A stretch of 64,000 nucleotides of DNA from Lateolabrax maculatus (taxonomy: Eukaryota; Chordata; Actinopteri; Acropomatiformes; Lateolabracidae). Made by a program: the position numbers and the translations under genes. The notes below the pieces were generated by a model. That model had not been told where the DNA came from, did no database searches, and saw only the letters and a program-made list of their open reading frames with translations. Below are positions 11,243-25,339 of the stretch, piece after piece. Each line of letters begins with the position of its first letter. Position 1 is the stretch's first letter. Location: the NCBI GenBank assembly GCA_031216445.1, contig CM062200.1:4601501-4665500 (forward strand), in the 5' to 3' direction.

Positions 11243-14200
11243 GTGACATAATTGCACTTTGTGAGAAGACTAAATATTCCATGTGTTTCAGTCTATAACA
11301 TGCACAGATTTTAAACTGAATTTGCAAAATATTGAAAGCTATGCACCCACAAAATTGGGCTTAGTGGTGGGCAAAATTCACCAACCATTCCAGTTAGACA
11401 TCTTTGTTACTGGTTATTTAGATAACTGGCCAGCAGTCCAAACAAATGTCCTCATATAGTTTTATTGGGTCATCCACTCTGTCTTAATTCTGCTCTGTGA
11501 AGGCTCAGGAAGGATCGGCACGCCTACAAGCCAAACCACAAAATGTATCATTTGTTTCAATGACAAGTTTTTTTTTAACAGGTACATCCATAAGTAAAGA
11601 AACAATTACACGGTCAGTGAATGTATGCTGGTACACATTTCCTTTTTGCACGTGACATTTGTAAATAGTTAAACTCGCTGGCTGGATTTTATCTGTAACA
11701 GTAATCTGGTCTGAGTTGAGTGTTGGAATCGTTTTTCATTATTTTTATGTAAATTGAACGTATTTTTGTTGTCTGTCAGAAGTAAAGATTACCTTCTGAC
11801 AACCTCTATGTGACTAAAAACAGTTTGTCTCTGTTGACATACACAGACTTTAGTCCTCAAGACTGACTGTTGCAGGACTGTTTTCATTTTTCCTCCTTAA
11901 GGTTTTGTTTCCGAAGCTGAAGTCACAGTACAGAGCTGAGCATAATGCAGCCAGCAGTACAGAGTTAAGTGATTCCAGATGCTTTAAGAATTGAACTCAT
12001 GTGCGGAGACAGAACAAAAAGATGTTCCCTTTTCCCTCATTTATCCAAGTTATTCTCTGTTGCTGTCATCCTTCTTTTCCTTTCCTGCTTTCACTCCCCC
12101 CCAAAAAAAGCACTTAGAGAATGTTACCTGTGTTTTGCGTAGCATTTGGGCATGAAAATGTAAAAAAAAGAGAGCTTTCCCTCAAGTAATGATATCAGAT
12201 TTCATGAATATGGAGCAAAAAAGTTGGAACAAAAGCAATCCTGGTTAGAAATGGGAGGAGTATCTCATGTCCATAATCTCTCCTTAAATTTGACAGCTGT
12301 GAACTAGACAATAAAAACCTCTGCATGGGACACAAAAACTGCACAAGGAATGACAACCCAAGGAACCAATGCTGCATTTACGTGCATCAACAAAAACAAC
12401 CTCCATCAATTTGACAGTCCAAAGACAAATTCCCTGATTTAATGGCGCTGTACTTGTCTCGCTATGAAAAAACCCTCCGACAGGCATGGCAGGGAGAGGC
12501 TGGGTGGGACTGGGCTGGGTTTAGCGGGTGGGAGAAGGTGGAGTCTGACACAAGGCCTGCACTCCTACCTCGTGAACTCTCAGGAGGGACGCCCCAGGGT
12601 GGCTACTCTTTTATCTGGGTGCTTCTCTCCCTCCCACTGCTTAGAGATGTTTAGGGAGAAGTGGGGTGGGGGTGTAAAGTGAAATAAAGAACTCCAGCAA
12701 TGCGCAAGACAGGTAGAGACAGGACAAAAAATTAAAGGGAGAGAGAAAGGAAGGGACTGCGAAATGTGTGAACAGGGCTGGAGAGAGAAGATGTGGCAGA
12801 CAAACAGAAAGAGAAACATGAAAGACAAACCTTGAGCTACTTAAAAGTCAGTTTTTTGGTAAATAAGTTGTGTTTCTACAGCTGCAAGGTGAGCGCAGAA
12901 ACCTCAGTGACACATGCGGCATCATCCCAAGAGATTATCACTTATCACTCTTATCACTATTTCTATTGCAGATGTTAGGTAAAGCAGACAGTATTCGGAA
13001 ATGGTGTCTTGTTAAGCGGCTGAGCTCCAGGAAAACTTTTCGGAGGAGGAATGCAGTCTGTTGAGTGTCTTGACATGTTGAGGGAGAGGCAGTGGGCTGA
13101 GAGGAGTCCAGTGCTGGAGGTTTACATCCTCCATAATCTCAGGGGTTAATGTCTATGATCTCTGTAGCAAAGTGACAGATCACATCAATCAATATCCACA
13201 ATTTCAGGTTTTCAAGAAAATATAATTTAAAAAGGAGGTTTTTAAAAAGAGAGAGTCAAAAGAAACAATAACCCAGGTGGCTCTGCAGTTAAAGTGCAGT
13301 CATTAGAGTCAGAGGGGTTTGAAGGGGCAGGAAGCTGTGGATCCTGTCTTAAATGTGGGTGGCCACTGTCATTATCAGGTTAAGTATAACCATTAAACTT
13401 AATGAAAAGTCAAACCTCTGTGACACACTGAAGTGATTCTGAAATTGGGAGGTGCCAACTTGATAACCCGTTGACGACATCCCCACCAGGCGTCTACTGT
13501 ATCTAGCTGTTTGCTTTGTTTTAACAGTGTGTGGGGATAGTCGCACAGATTCTGTAGATTAATATTTGTGAAATCTGCAGATTATATTCCATTGTTGGAC
13601 CTTCAAATTCTTTCCTGAGCTAGACGATGAGCTTTAACTAAGACCATCTGTTGTGAACGTAAGATGATTCACTCTGTTCAGACGTTGACCTCATAAAAGT
13701 GTCTCCTTCATCAGAAAACACTGAAATTGACTTGCAGCAAAGATAGAAAACTGTTCTCTGCTCTTCTTCTCTTATTTTTTATTTCCATATAAATTCTTGG
13801 AAAAGCTAGAAAACACTGTCGCTATGTGTCCATAGAGTAGTTCAGTGACATCAACACGAGTACAAACTGAGACTAACTGTAGGTTAATGGTGTCAGAGGG
13901 TACTGTAAGTGCATATTCATCCACCATCACCATACAAACTAAATTTTGCCAGAGCTGCGTGCTCCTCCCTCCCTTTTTTCCCCTCTGTGGTTGTTTCTTA
14001 CATTTTTTTTGTCTCGACAGTTTTTGTTCCTCCTCTTTGCGCTTTGGCCAAGTATACTCCCTTTGTTGATGTGGCAGGCCTGGGAAATGAAAAGTTGATA
14101 CTTCATGTCAGGCAAAGAAGAGCGCCTCCTCTTCCTTTCTTTTTTTTTTTTTTTTTTTACTCTTTTGCTTGCAAACGTGGACAGAAAAGAAAAAAAAAAA

Positions 14201-15879
14201 TTGGGAAGCTCACACCATGACACAGACTGTCAGCTTTAACAAATGGCCAGTGGTGGCCAGCAAACACTAGCCATCCAGACATGCAGACCCTGTCTGTTCT
14301 GTCTGTTATTTCATTTTAACAGATTTGGATCCATTAAGCAGCGAGCTTTGGGGAGCAAAAGTAAGGATGGAGGAAAGAGGGGGTTGAGTTCTTTAATACA
14401 CAATTACATACTCTGACTCTAAGGCTACAAGGAAGAACAGATACTTAAAGTGTTATCGGTAAATTATTGGATTTCCATCTACAACACCAATCACGAGCCA
14501 GGAAAAAGAACAAAACTTTCACGGCCTTCTGTTTTATCCAATTTGTTAATGTGTCGAGGGGAGAGATAACTAATAAATGACAGAGCAAGGTGTGTTTCAG
14601 AGCCAGTGAACAAGCTCTCAGTGAGTTTCCATGATGTGATGTGGAGAGAGGGAGAGAGAGCAACCAGACATCTTGCCTTTCATTCCAAAGCACAGCTGAA
14701 CACAAACCAGGGAGGGACATGACACTAATCTAAATATGGGCAACCGGCTGGAGCCAATCAGAGCCTGAGCATCCATTACTCCCGCCTACTCCCAACTCAC
14801 CCCAAACCCTCTACCACTGCTTATTGTAGTTAAACATGTGACGTGGAGACCTCAAAAGCTGCTGTTTCTTCTTACCATACCTAACCTCTTTGGCTTAGAG
14901 TGTCTGTTCTCTTCTTTTCTGTGTATCGTCCATGGAATTTCCTCTGAAGACACAGTCTGTGTCCTAGGCTGCGCTGCAATATACAACAATATCTGCAGAG
15001 AGCTGTCCCAGTATCCTGACAGCTGAAACATCTAGAAATCATGATATGAAATGTTACAAAAATCATCCCATAACCGAAATTCACTTCAGCATCAACCCAA
15101 ATCTTATTTTTCAACATTTCAAAGCTCATAATCGGTTCAAAAGTCAAAACTTTGCTGCCAGGCTGCTCTACCTGAGCTGTGACGTGGAATCTTAACCAAG
15201 ATGGTGCAGTTTCTTGTGGGCCGGGCTGAGTGGAGATAAATCTGGTTAAAGTCTTGTAGTGTGCATCCAGCCTTTAAGGTGTTGTCCAGCTGAATCAAGG
15301 CACCCCTCCCCAGATGTGAGCAGCTGCCAGCGTCTCATAAATTGCGGTTCTCCTAATCACCGATAGAAGGCGTTTAAACTTCACATGCTCATATCTGGTT
15401 GGATACAGTTGTGAGGATGTTGAACTGCAGGGCTGCTTTACATATCCAGAGTATTGTCTTACACTGTAAATAAGTAGCCACACAATATACCTAGTGGTAA
15501 GGATGCAGTCACGTCAGCATCCCATAAAGCTTAATTGCCGGTTCTCTGTGTTGCACATTTGGGACATCAAGATGTTTCTTACAGGCAGGGGGTCAGGGTT
15601 TACGCATCCATGGTTGGACCGAGAACACAACATCTCCTCCTGTTTGAAGCTGTGGAAAACCTGCCACCCCATCTTTGGTACCCTCACCTGCCGTATGCTA
15701 CCCATTATCTGAGGGGAAGCAGGCTGCTTTATGGAGCTTTGTCCCTGGGGAGCCTGATCCTGGCTTAGTTTAATCTGCTGGATAACCAGCAAGAGCCCAG
15801 TGGCAACAATCAGCACTTTAGGCTCGAGTAGAAAAACCATGGACATTATTTACCTGCTCCTTTTCATTTAATCTACGGA

Positions 15880-16040
15880 TTATTCTCTTGATTCATTTTT
15901 CACAGTTTTCTGATATCTAATGGACCAGTTTTTAAGACTTCAAGGTGACGTCTTCAAATGTGTTGTTTTGTCCGACCAACAGTCTAAAACCCCAAAATAT
16001 CAACTCTTTGGATAAAAGGATTTTTAACATTAAAACTAAC
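15880..16040 (-). repeat. Diverged interspersed repeat (family B, copy 2, inverted)
   Basis: GACGTCTTCAAATGTGTTG, TTTTGTCCGACCAACAGTC and AAATATCAACTC are the reverse complement of the core of the repeat at about 6540-6785. The two copies form a widely spaced inverted pair. Confidence 0.5.
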
Positions 16041-16062
16041 TGAACGCTACCTGCTCTGCAGA

Positions 16063-16080
16063 CAAAAAAAAAAAAAAAAA
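16063..16080. repeat. Poly(A) run
   Basis: An uninterrupted run of about 18 adenines following family B sequence. It could be a retroposon tail, but no matching element body is clear on its left. Confidence 0.5.
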
Positions 16081-17984
16081 GGCAGAGAAAGTTAGGAACC
16101 TGCTGGTGAACATAGGGGAGCGTTTAGCAGCTAAAGAGCAAGTTGTGTTTTGTCAAGAGTTGGTGGAGACCAAAACAGAGCTAAAGAGGAGTGAATATTG
16201 AACAATGACTGCAGAAATGCTGATGCTGCTCCATACAGTCTGGATGTTTAAATAAGCAACTGTGCTAACAACTTCTTGCAGGTTTTAGGAGGTGGCGAGT
16301 ACCATGGCAACAAACATTTCAACCAGTCCTTGATGTTACAAAATTACACACAATGCCAATTATGCCCTGTGACACATGCATTATTTATCTTGAAACAACT
16401 TGAAACAAGTGTAAACTGAACTTCTGAATAATATAAATAAGAAATTATTACATAATTCCTCCTAAATTGCACAGACAATGTGAGCTTGTGATCTAAACAA
16501 AGAGCAGTTTTTTGACAAAGCAACAGGGGTTATTTAAAAAATGTGTCATTGCATGCATCCCATTGAACACATATTTCATGGCAGAGAAGATGGCACATTT
16601 AAAGCATAAAGCATCATAGATACAGTATAATAATAGTTGTGCAACAACAACAATAACAAGGGGTCACACTTTTCCATTTTTATTTTTTACTACCATAAAA
16701 CATTACAATGCAGTCCTCTGTGGGGGGCTTTGAGACCCCAAGCCCCATACTGTATATTTTGCAAGGGCCCCAAACTGGTTTCTGGCTCCTTATTAAAAAA
16801 CAAAAGCACCAAGAGCTACTGTAAAACACCCAGGGGTGCTGAAACACCTCGAATAAAGAGCCCCTTGATCTTCCCAGTTAGTAAATAATGAGCGCAGCGA
16901 ACGAGCCTCTTTTAAACGTGGACTTGCTAATGTGAGGGCCCTTGCATATGAATCTCAGTTTACTCTAATAAACATTTGTGTAAAAGTGTCTTTTTTCCTT
17001 CAGACAAACAGGAGCTGGTCTTTGATGTAGTGTTACGATGGCAGAGGTTCCGAAATACATTTTTATGATTAAAGATAACAGATGTGACATGTTCAAAATA
17101 TGCAAATTAAAAGATAATTTTGTAGCTGTACACACAGGATAGTTCACACCGGTCTTCACTGAGGAATATTTCCAGTGAGGCACTTTTAGTCTGAATATCG
17201 ATCACACAGTTGGCTGCTGCAGAGACAATGTTCGCTCAGGTTGCAGCACCGGCATCCAAAACCATCTGGTTTTGTCACTCCTGGATACATTCATGGCTCA
17301 GCCATTAAACACATCTTACTAGGATGTGACTGGAAAATAAATTAGTCAGTGTAGAGGAGCGAAAGGGAGTAGTGTTTGGAAAAGTTTTGGGAGGATTTCT
17401 CTACCTGTGTTTGAACATAATGTGTCTAGTCTGAAATGGAACATAAGCGTGTTTGTGAGAGAGACTATGCCATTTTTCCAGCCTGTCAATTGGCTTCCAG
17501 CCTCTGCCGATCAATCAAGATCCAAACTATTATAAATAACAACTATGAGTTGGGAACTCCTTGTAGTTTCCTTGGATTTTCTATAATCTTTCTTTAGGTG
17601 GCCCCTCTTTAGCTAGGATTATTAAAGAGTTTCTGATTCTCTCAGTCAATAGAGAAGCTTGGTGATGTAATGACTACTAACAGGGCACAATATCTCTCTG
17701 ATATTCTTTTTTTTTAACCCTGCATCTCTCCATACCCTCACAGGTTAACACTGTGGTGTGTCAAATTTCACCAAACTGAACTCTTGAATCCTTTAGAGGG
17801 ATTGAAATTTGGCATCCTGGGAAATGAGCTTTTATTAAAACATTTTAAATGTTACTGTGGATTGAAACTAGAACTCTCACAAAATGGCTGCACTTCAACA
17901 CCTCCCAAGTTTTTCTACACTGATTCTGTCATTCAAATCCTGGTTCAGACAGAGGAGAGGCAGTACAGCCAGTCTGCCCCTTTA

Positions 17985-18125
17985 CCTCCACCTCTCCCTG
18001 CCATCTTCTCTACCTTTCTCTTGCCTCTTTGTCTGTCTATCTCTGTCTTACCTCCCTCTCCCACCCTCTCTTTCTCCTTCTCTGTCTTTGTCCATCCCTT
18101 CAGGTCTCTTTCTCTCTCTCTTGAC
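17985..18125. repeat. Pyrimidine-rich low-complexity block
   Basis: About 140 nt with nearly all C and T on the + strand, built of imperfect CTCT, TCTGTC and CCTC words. It accounts for the overlapping proline/serine/leucine-rich open frames seen on both strands. Confidence 0.8.
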
Positions 18126-18989
18126 TCATCCAGGCAGAAGACCAGGAATAATAGGCGACAGGAAAGAAAACTCCACAGCGGCTGAGTGCGTGGGGCCAAG
18201 AACCAAGCCCAGTGGCCTTTTTTTTCCTCTTCCAGTCTATAACCCTCTAATTTAACATTTATTTTTGGATGAGAGTTTATTGAGCTCAACTCTCAAACCA
18301 ACGCAAGAAGCTGTGGATTCACCGTGATATTCACTCACAGCCCTGTCCACTCATCTATGACTTACTCATTAGAAGATAATGGGTTTTACTGCAGTTTATT
18401 TCAAGTCATTGTGGTGTTGAAGATCAATCTAAGGGTTGGATAAGAGAATATGAAAACTTTTTTTAACACGAGAAGGCTCAAAGACAAGGCATACTAGACT
18501 AAATCAATCACCACACCAAGAGTTTCAGGGACAGTTGAGTATGATATAATATTTTATTACCTGAGAGGCAGACCCTGTCATGAAACTAAGGTGCCAAAGG
18601 AGTGACTGCTTTGTTTTTATGTGGCATTTTAACAGATGCAGTTAAATGCAGAATTGCAGGGGGCAATGCAGCGTCTGTTAAAATTCCAGTTGCCACACAG
18701 CAAGGTAAAAAATGCAAGAATCTGTGTGCAGATCACCTGGTTTCAGAACTATCCAGGTGTCCGTGCAACATAACTGCATGTGCAGGTGCAACGAAGGGAG
18801 CAAAAAAATTACAATTCTTGGTTTTAATGACAGCAGAGGGTTTCAGTGGTAAGGCCTGAGCCTTTACTGTTGCTGAAGATGAGTAACAGGAGGAAGCATC
18901 ATGTCAAAAGTCAGTGGCTGATATTTTGATGGCTTTTGATATAAAACAGAACACAATTAGTACCTGCAGTTGTTTCACAACTGACTTTT

Positions 18990-19285
18990 AGCCACACCGG
19001 TGGCGTGGCTCTAGGGACGCCACGGTCCGCCACTTTGCTCCAGCCTGAAATATCTCAACTAATAAATGGATGTTGTACCAACATTCATGGTCACTAGAAG
19101 ATGTATCCTAATGACTTTGGTGATCCTCTGACATTTTGTGAGTACAGAACCTCATGGCCCCAATTATGATGAATAACTTTGATGATCCCGAACTTTTCAT
19201 CCATCAGGTCAAAATTTTAATTTGTCTAATACTTTGGTTTGGTGATTGTGATGGTGAACATGGTAAACATTATACCTATAATTTT
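18990..19285 (+). repeat. Diverged interspersed repeat (family A, copy 2)
   Basis: It contains GCTCCAGCCTGAAATATCTC, AACATTCATGGTCACTAGAA, AATGACTTTGGTGATCC and the end block GGTGAACATGGTAAACATTA. The same order of blocks is familiar from fish genomes and matches, in part, the copy at 4790-4920. Confidence 0.6.
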
Positions 19286-21829
19286 AAGTAAGTTATTTTT
19301 AAAGTATTGTATTGCATTACATCGTGCGGGTGTTTCTGTTTCTTCAGTATATGTAACATGCAAAATATTCTATCTAGCAAGGCCTAAACTCCAAATATGC
19401 CAGATTTAAACTTTTCATGAAACAATATATTCCTGAAAGGTTGTCATGGATGCCTCACTGCAAACTTAATGCTCGTAATGTGTCAATCACATCCCTCTAC
19501 TTAACTAGTTAAGGGACTCTTTCACCTACTTCCAATGCTCCAAATACTGTAAATGACTAAAACTCGAAAATATTAGGATAGATCATTTGTATAATGTGCA
19601 GAGCTCAATCCAAACACACACCCCTTAAACCCCACCACCACCATCCTCCATACTTCCCCTCACATCTGAAAGCTGTTAGCCATAGCATTTTCAGGGTGAC
19701 ACAGGAGGCAAGCATAAATCTTAACTCCTCCTCCTCCTCCTGCAGCAGCAGTGGAGGTTTCTGAACATGTGGCTGGCAGCAGGATACCTCATCATGCATG
19801 AAATGTCTTCTCCTGAGGCCTCCATGCTAGAATCTCAACATGGCAAACAATGCATGGAATGGCAGAAACAGAGACACTAATGCCACAATAACAGTCAGGA
19901 AAAGCCACATTTCTTGTATAACTTGGATCTGATAAAATGTTGTTAAAAATGTTACTTGAACTGCGCAAGAAGGAAATAATGGATTGGAATTTACTTAAAG
20001 ATTTGTGAAGTTTCAAGTCCAACATTGAGTCGATCTTGGATATGTGTATTTGATATGATCACATTTTAAAGACTTACTAAACTGCAAGGAGAAAATAAGT
20101 ATTTACCAATGAACAAATGACTCAGCTTGTTCTCTCCTTTCAAATGAAACAAGATAGGCGAGGATGACTCCTACTACTGCAATGAATCACACACCATCTA
20201 TCAAAAAAGGAAGCCAAGGCATGGCAAAAGGAAGTGAAAATTGAGAGTAAGAGGCCTGAAAATATCAACAAAACTTCATATCTGATTGAAATGTGAAAAC
20301 ATTGTGGACGCAGCTTTTGATCTAAATCGTTGGGGAACTGTAATGGCAAAGCAATTGTCGCTTTTTCATGCATGCTGAGGAAAAAGACGTCTGCCAGCAA
20401 CAACTTTGTTTGTTTTCCCAATGATCTCTTTGCAAAGTGAGAACAATCGCAGCAAGGGGAAGAGAGAAAGCATTTAACGTGGCAACTTTACTCACATCCT
20501 CTCCATGAAAAGAGGAGGTGAAGGGTGGAAGAAGAGTAAGGAGGAGAAGACGGCGGCTGTGGCCATTTAAATGGCTCAAGTCGTATACACTCCCTCTGCT
20601 AAACAGTGGGTTAAGAGAAGTCCTTTTTGCCCACGCTGGATGTTAGGGGAGGGAGAACAGACCACACTGCATTCTTTTCTATTGAGGTCACTTTTTTCTT
20701 CTCAACCATTCTGAAGTACTCAGCAAACGTCGGGCTGGACTGCAAGCTCGATCTAATGGAGCACTGAGGGATCCACTGCACATGCTCAGATATGACATTG
20801 CCTACTGGTGTTTCCTCTTTCCACAGCAGGCTGAATTTTCCAAAGGCCTCACAGAGGAATAATTAATTAACAGGATGACATGGGTGCTACAGTAGTCTTC
20901 AGAAAACCTAATGACAGAATCCACCCACCAACATTTTGGACGTTTTTGAGGAATTTCACTATTTTTCCACCCTACCTAGAGCCTGAAAAACCTATGGATG
21001 CCTTTCTTATGTGTCAGCATGCAGTTGGCTTGCTGAATGGTGACTCAACTTTGCTCAAATCATAGATACCTATGAGTTCAGCTCCCCTTAAAAGTAGATG
21101 AATATACCATTAGCTGAAGTAACTACACTAACCTGTGAAAAAGACATTTGCTGATACTAAACTTCAAACTTTATATACATGGCACACAGCCATGTGAATA
21201 TGCATTAATAAATAAATAAAATAGGGTATACCTGTGACACAACTGACCTACATCTGATTGGGAAGAATATAATAAAAAGAATATAAGTTTCTAAAGGCTG
21301 GACACTTTGATAAGTGGAAATCACATTCTGAAAAGATTATTGTATAGATTGGTAAAATGTAAGCTGGGACCTGCTCACAATCCATCCAAGTCCTCAAAAC
21401 TAAACAATGAAATACAAATATGTTTGTCACTGTCTTCCAAACTAATTGTATGAGCATTTTCTGATCTATCAGTAGGTAATTATTGTTTTAATGCCTTCCA
21501 AAAACTTTACAAAAAGGTTAATGTGACAGTTTTCTGATCTACCACTTCTATGGTTAAAAACTACATGGTTAAAGTTAAAAACAGATTATGTGACGGTCAA
21601 ATGAAAACAATGTTGAATGTCAGTAGGAAATGAACAGCGTTCTCTCTTGTAGGATCACATGGTTTGTTGACCCATCCATTCACCTTAACTTACTCCCAAG
21701 GACGTTTGTGGCGCTTTTCACTCTACTATTTTTTTTTTACTCTTTTGTATTTATTTAATTAATTCCTGTTTATATGTCTTTTCATATTGTCTTGTGTTTT
21801 TTTTAATATATCTATTCCTAATGTCTTTT

Positions 21830-21900
21830 ATATCTTATGTAAAGCACTTCGAAAAGTTGTTGCAAGGTGCCACAAAATAAACAAAATAAACTTGCCTTGC
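21830..21900 (+). repeat. Possible retroposon 3' tail
   Basis: TGTAAAGCACTTCGAAAAG, followed by a GGTGCCA word and tandem AAATAAAC, resembles the 3' end of fish non-LTR elements. No element body was recognised upstream. Confidence 0.35.
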
Positions 21901-23019
21901 CATCAATATCAATACCGCCACAATGCCACAATACAAATAGGCCGACAACCAACAGGTTGGTAAGACTTCACCAAGACTCACCTGGACACCTCAACCTTAA
22001 AAACCCAGTTTTTCTCACACAAATAAAACAAACAAACACACAGAGTGTCGTTTACCTCAGCACATCATTCCTGTGGTTTCCTGCTTGGTCCTGGGGGGAT
22101 TCCTACAAGTCGGAGCTAGGAGGCACCTTTTCATCCTCCACTGCCATGTGCTGATGTAACGTCAAGCACTGGGACCTAGGGGCCTTGAGAAAACAACACT
22201 GGCAGAGTGTGAAGACAACACTGATTCACAGACAGCCTCGTGAAAGGATGAGACACATGTTCCATTAGAATCACAGCGTACAAGTCATGAAGAGTTTGGT
22301 AAATACTGAGATCATAAGGAAGTCTTTGGTCGAAACTATACCTTTTAGTCATAATTTTCCTTTTTTTTACCTCTAATGTGTGATCAAGTGTATGAAACTG
22401 GTTGAGACTTTTGGGCTACAATATTTCTCTTCCTCCATATGATTAAACTTCCTTTTGATATCACCACATATGGTGAACAGATGAATATTATTGGTAGATT
22501 GGTCTGGCTGCTCAAGAGTGAGGTGATGCAAAGAGAAAAAACATGAGGACACTTTTATTATTTTTATTTTAAACTTTTGAGATCACTGCACTCATGACAC
22601 AACACAAAGCTAAGGTGTGATAGGCGCACAGATATGAAACTGATGTTGACTAAACACAACCAGGATCTTTACTTTTTACTTTACAAAATACACAGATGAA
22701 CTCCACATTGATCTTCTCATCTAACTGTCTGTAAGGCTGAAAATAAGTGCATTATTATATAGATCAGAGATTTTTTTTAAATTCTAGTTGGAAGAAGAAA
22801 TGTTCTGCACACTAAGGTCCAGTGGAAGTTATTATTATTCATACAATTATTATTAAAGCCATGTATGAAAGTCTGCCGTAATAAAGGTCTGGTGACTGAA
22901 AACTTGACTTTAATATTGACAATTATTTACTTGTAGAGTGGTAGAATTAAATGAGAAGATCATTGTGAACTTCACCTGAGCTTTTAGTAAAGTAAAAGTA
23001 AAGAGACTGGTCCTGGTCA

Positions 23020-23210
23020 CTGCTGGAAGAAGTACTCAGATCTTTAAGTAAAAGTATAAAAGTATAAGCATCGCAATATACATAAAGTACCAAAAGTAAA
23101 AGTACTTATTATGGAGACATGAAATGATCAGGAAGACGGCCCTTCCTGCATTGTACCCTGTATAAGTTTAAAAGTACATATTTGGATCTGATAACAATAC
23201 ATTGAATGTC
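23020..23210 (-). repeat. Interspersed AGTAC-rich repeat (family C, copy 2)
   Basis: CTGCTGGAAGAAGTACTCAG, AGTAAAAGTATAAAAGTATA and AAAGTACCAAAAGTAAAAGT correspond to one terminal part of the repeat found at 55076-55555, in inverted orientation. Only part of the element is recognisable. Confidence 0.6.
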
Positions 23211-25302
23211 CTAAAGATGATCATATCCAATATTTTCTTGAACTGGGTGAAAACAACAGTTAAAAATCACTTCCAAACACAGCTTTCCAAAGTGCGATCA
23301 GTACGTGTTTTGATGTTTTATTTTTCATGTGTGTAGGAGATGAATGCTATCCACTACAAACAAACCTGCTAATGACATTTGCTGATATCATGGATGGCTG
23401 AGGTGAGTTACCTTCCCAGAGATTGGACAGAGTTGCAGCCAGTTAGACTAATGGCTGTAGCTTCTGTTCGTAAGTTATTCAGAGAGAAAATCCTACAAGA
23501 TGCACGCTGCCAAGGCTGTGATAACATGACAACTTGTACTTTACTGCCTCACAGTGAAAAAAAAAAAAACACCTGGGAGAGATAGTACAGAAGTATTAAC
23601 AAGTTTAAATAATATTCATCCAAAAATATAGATAACCACAAGTTATCTCTTTTGGGGTAGCACTTTGGGGTAATGTACACCACGGCTGTGCAGTGTTTCC
23701 GGCAACAATTTAAGAGTATAGACTAAAAACGTAAACATCAACGATGAACTCAAATATTTTAAGGTAGTAAGACATTCCTCTGCTTAAAAAATGTGCCCAG
23801 ATATCATTGTCTTAGCTGTGTAAAAACTAAGACGTGGGTAATTTTCGTTTCAGTGGCTGAGGGGAGAGTATGAGTCATCCGACAGATGGGAATTTTTTCC
23901 CTACATAGTTACAGGCTTTCCTATTTCCATTTCCATTCTAGTTTTAGGTTACCTGCTGTCCATTCTGCTTCTTTTTCTCTGTTTGTTGGATCTCTAGAAA
24001 TAATAGAACTTCAATATGGATACTAAAAATCAATGCTTCCTTCTACTCGTCTTTCTCTCCTCGCTTCTCTTTGTTTATCTGTCTTGCTCTGTCTTTTTCT
24101 TTTTCTCCTCTTATACTCAGCTGTACCTCCTACTCTCCCCCGTTTTCCTTATATGTGACCATCTCTGTAGGCCACAGTATTTATGAGTGCTTGCAGAGGG
24201 GCGGCAGGCAGCTGGAGTAACGACATTTCCAGACGGGACCTCTGAGCTCATTTCCCCCCAATCATTCCTCGCAAACTCACTTTGTGACACAGTCGGACTT
24301 TAGCCTCAAACCATGGATCTTAGACACTATTTATAAGTTGAAAGTTTACAACTGGTGGCACAGAGGAGAAATCAAAGTACTTGGCACGAGTAAGAGATTT
24401 GCAAAAACATAGTTAATATTGTAAGGATTACTACAAAATAAGCTGAGAATGCTTTATAAAAAGGTTGATCCTAAAACACTGATGTGTTATTCAGATAATA
24501 CAAAATAGTAAAAGAGAAAACTAGCGATACAAAGACAAAGCAGTGTATCTGAAGCGCTGACTAACTTTCCCAGATGTTGGGAAACTGGCGTCAAACCACC
24601 CTGGAGAGACTGCAGGTCAACTGGAAACTGCCTTCAGGGAGAAATGAGAAGAAAACTGTAAATTTTGTTGCATTTCTCTTCAAAAAAGCATCAGTAAACA
24701 CGTCAGTGAAAGGTTACCATACCACAAATTTCAAAAGTTTTAAAAGCAATTTGGAGTTGGTGATTCTAAATAGTTCCTGACATATGTATCTAATTCGGAG
24801 ACACACACATAGATGAAAACTTGTGTCACTTTTTCCTTTTTTGTGTGTCTCCCATCCAGAAAAGAATATTCCATGGCAGCATCGTTGTTCTAACTCCCCC
24901 CTCTCTCTGCATTGTAACGGGCTCTCCCACATTTTGAGCTATTGTGGCAGTGAAATATGACACCGACACGCACAGTGGGGCTCTTTGGTTTTTTGTCTTG
25001 TGGCCTCTGACGTTGCACTAACATGTAGATAATCAACATTAACGTCGTCAGATAAGGAAACTCTCTGAGGGATTCCTATGGTTCTCTACCGTGTAATGTC
25101 TAAGGACAAGTCGTTTGTTCTGGAGCTTGTGCACATCCTCTTTGGACACAGAAATTTGTTTCTGCAGAAAAGCAAATACTTTTTTAAATGTCAGAGGATT
25201 AAGCTTTTGCTTTTGAACAAAATGAACACTCTTTGCTCCAAAGGATTTACTTTATGAGATACTAAGACCAGCCCTTCAGATAAACTTCTCACTGTCTGGT
25301 AT

Positions 25303-25303
<1 letters not shown>

Positions 25304-25333
<30 letters not shown>
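25304..25333. repeat. (CT)n microsatellite
   Basis: Fifteen CT units. Read on the minus strand it gives an Arg-Glu repeat in an open frame that is not otherwise gene-like. Confidence 0.9.

Positions 25334-25339
<6 letters not shown>

Larger units (their letters stand above)
3986..16000. other. Intergenic region, left half: no gene supported
   Basis: I see no conserved protein block and no chain of in-frame exons with splice sites on either strand. Open frames are short and do not resemble known families; the longest, 9138-9605 (155 codons), has no recognisable motif. The stretch holds the dispersed repeats and microsatellites listed separately, and otherwise AT-rich unique sequence. Confidence 0.6.

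Noticed and set aside
13909..14223. Open frames of 94-103 codons on both strands
   Set aside because: They overlap poly(T)/poly(A) runs and read as poly-Phe or poly-Lys; low complexity explains them.
17784..18289. Three overlapping 114-133-codon frames
   Set aside because: They run through the pyrimidine-rich block, which lacks stops in several frames; composition, not coding, explains them.
20562..20575. CArG box (SRF site) at CCATTTAAATGG
   Set aside because: It has eight A/T bases between CC and GG instead of six, so it does not meet the consensus; kept only as a palindrome within the enhancer-candidate note.
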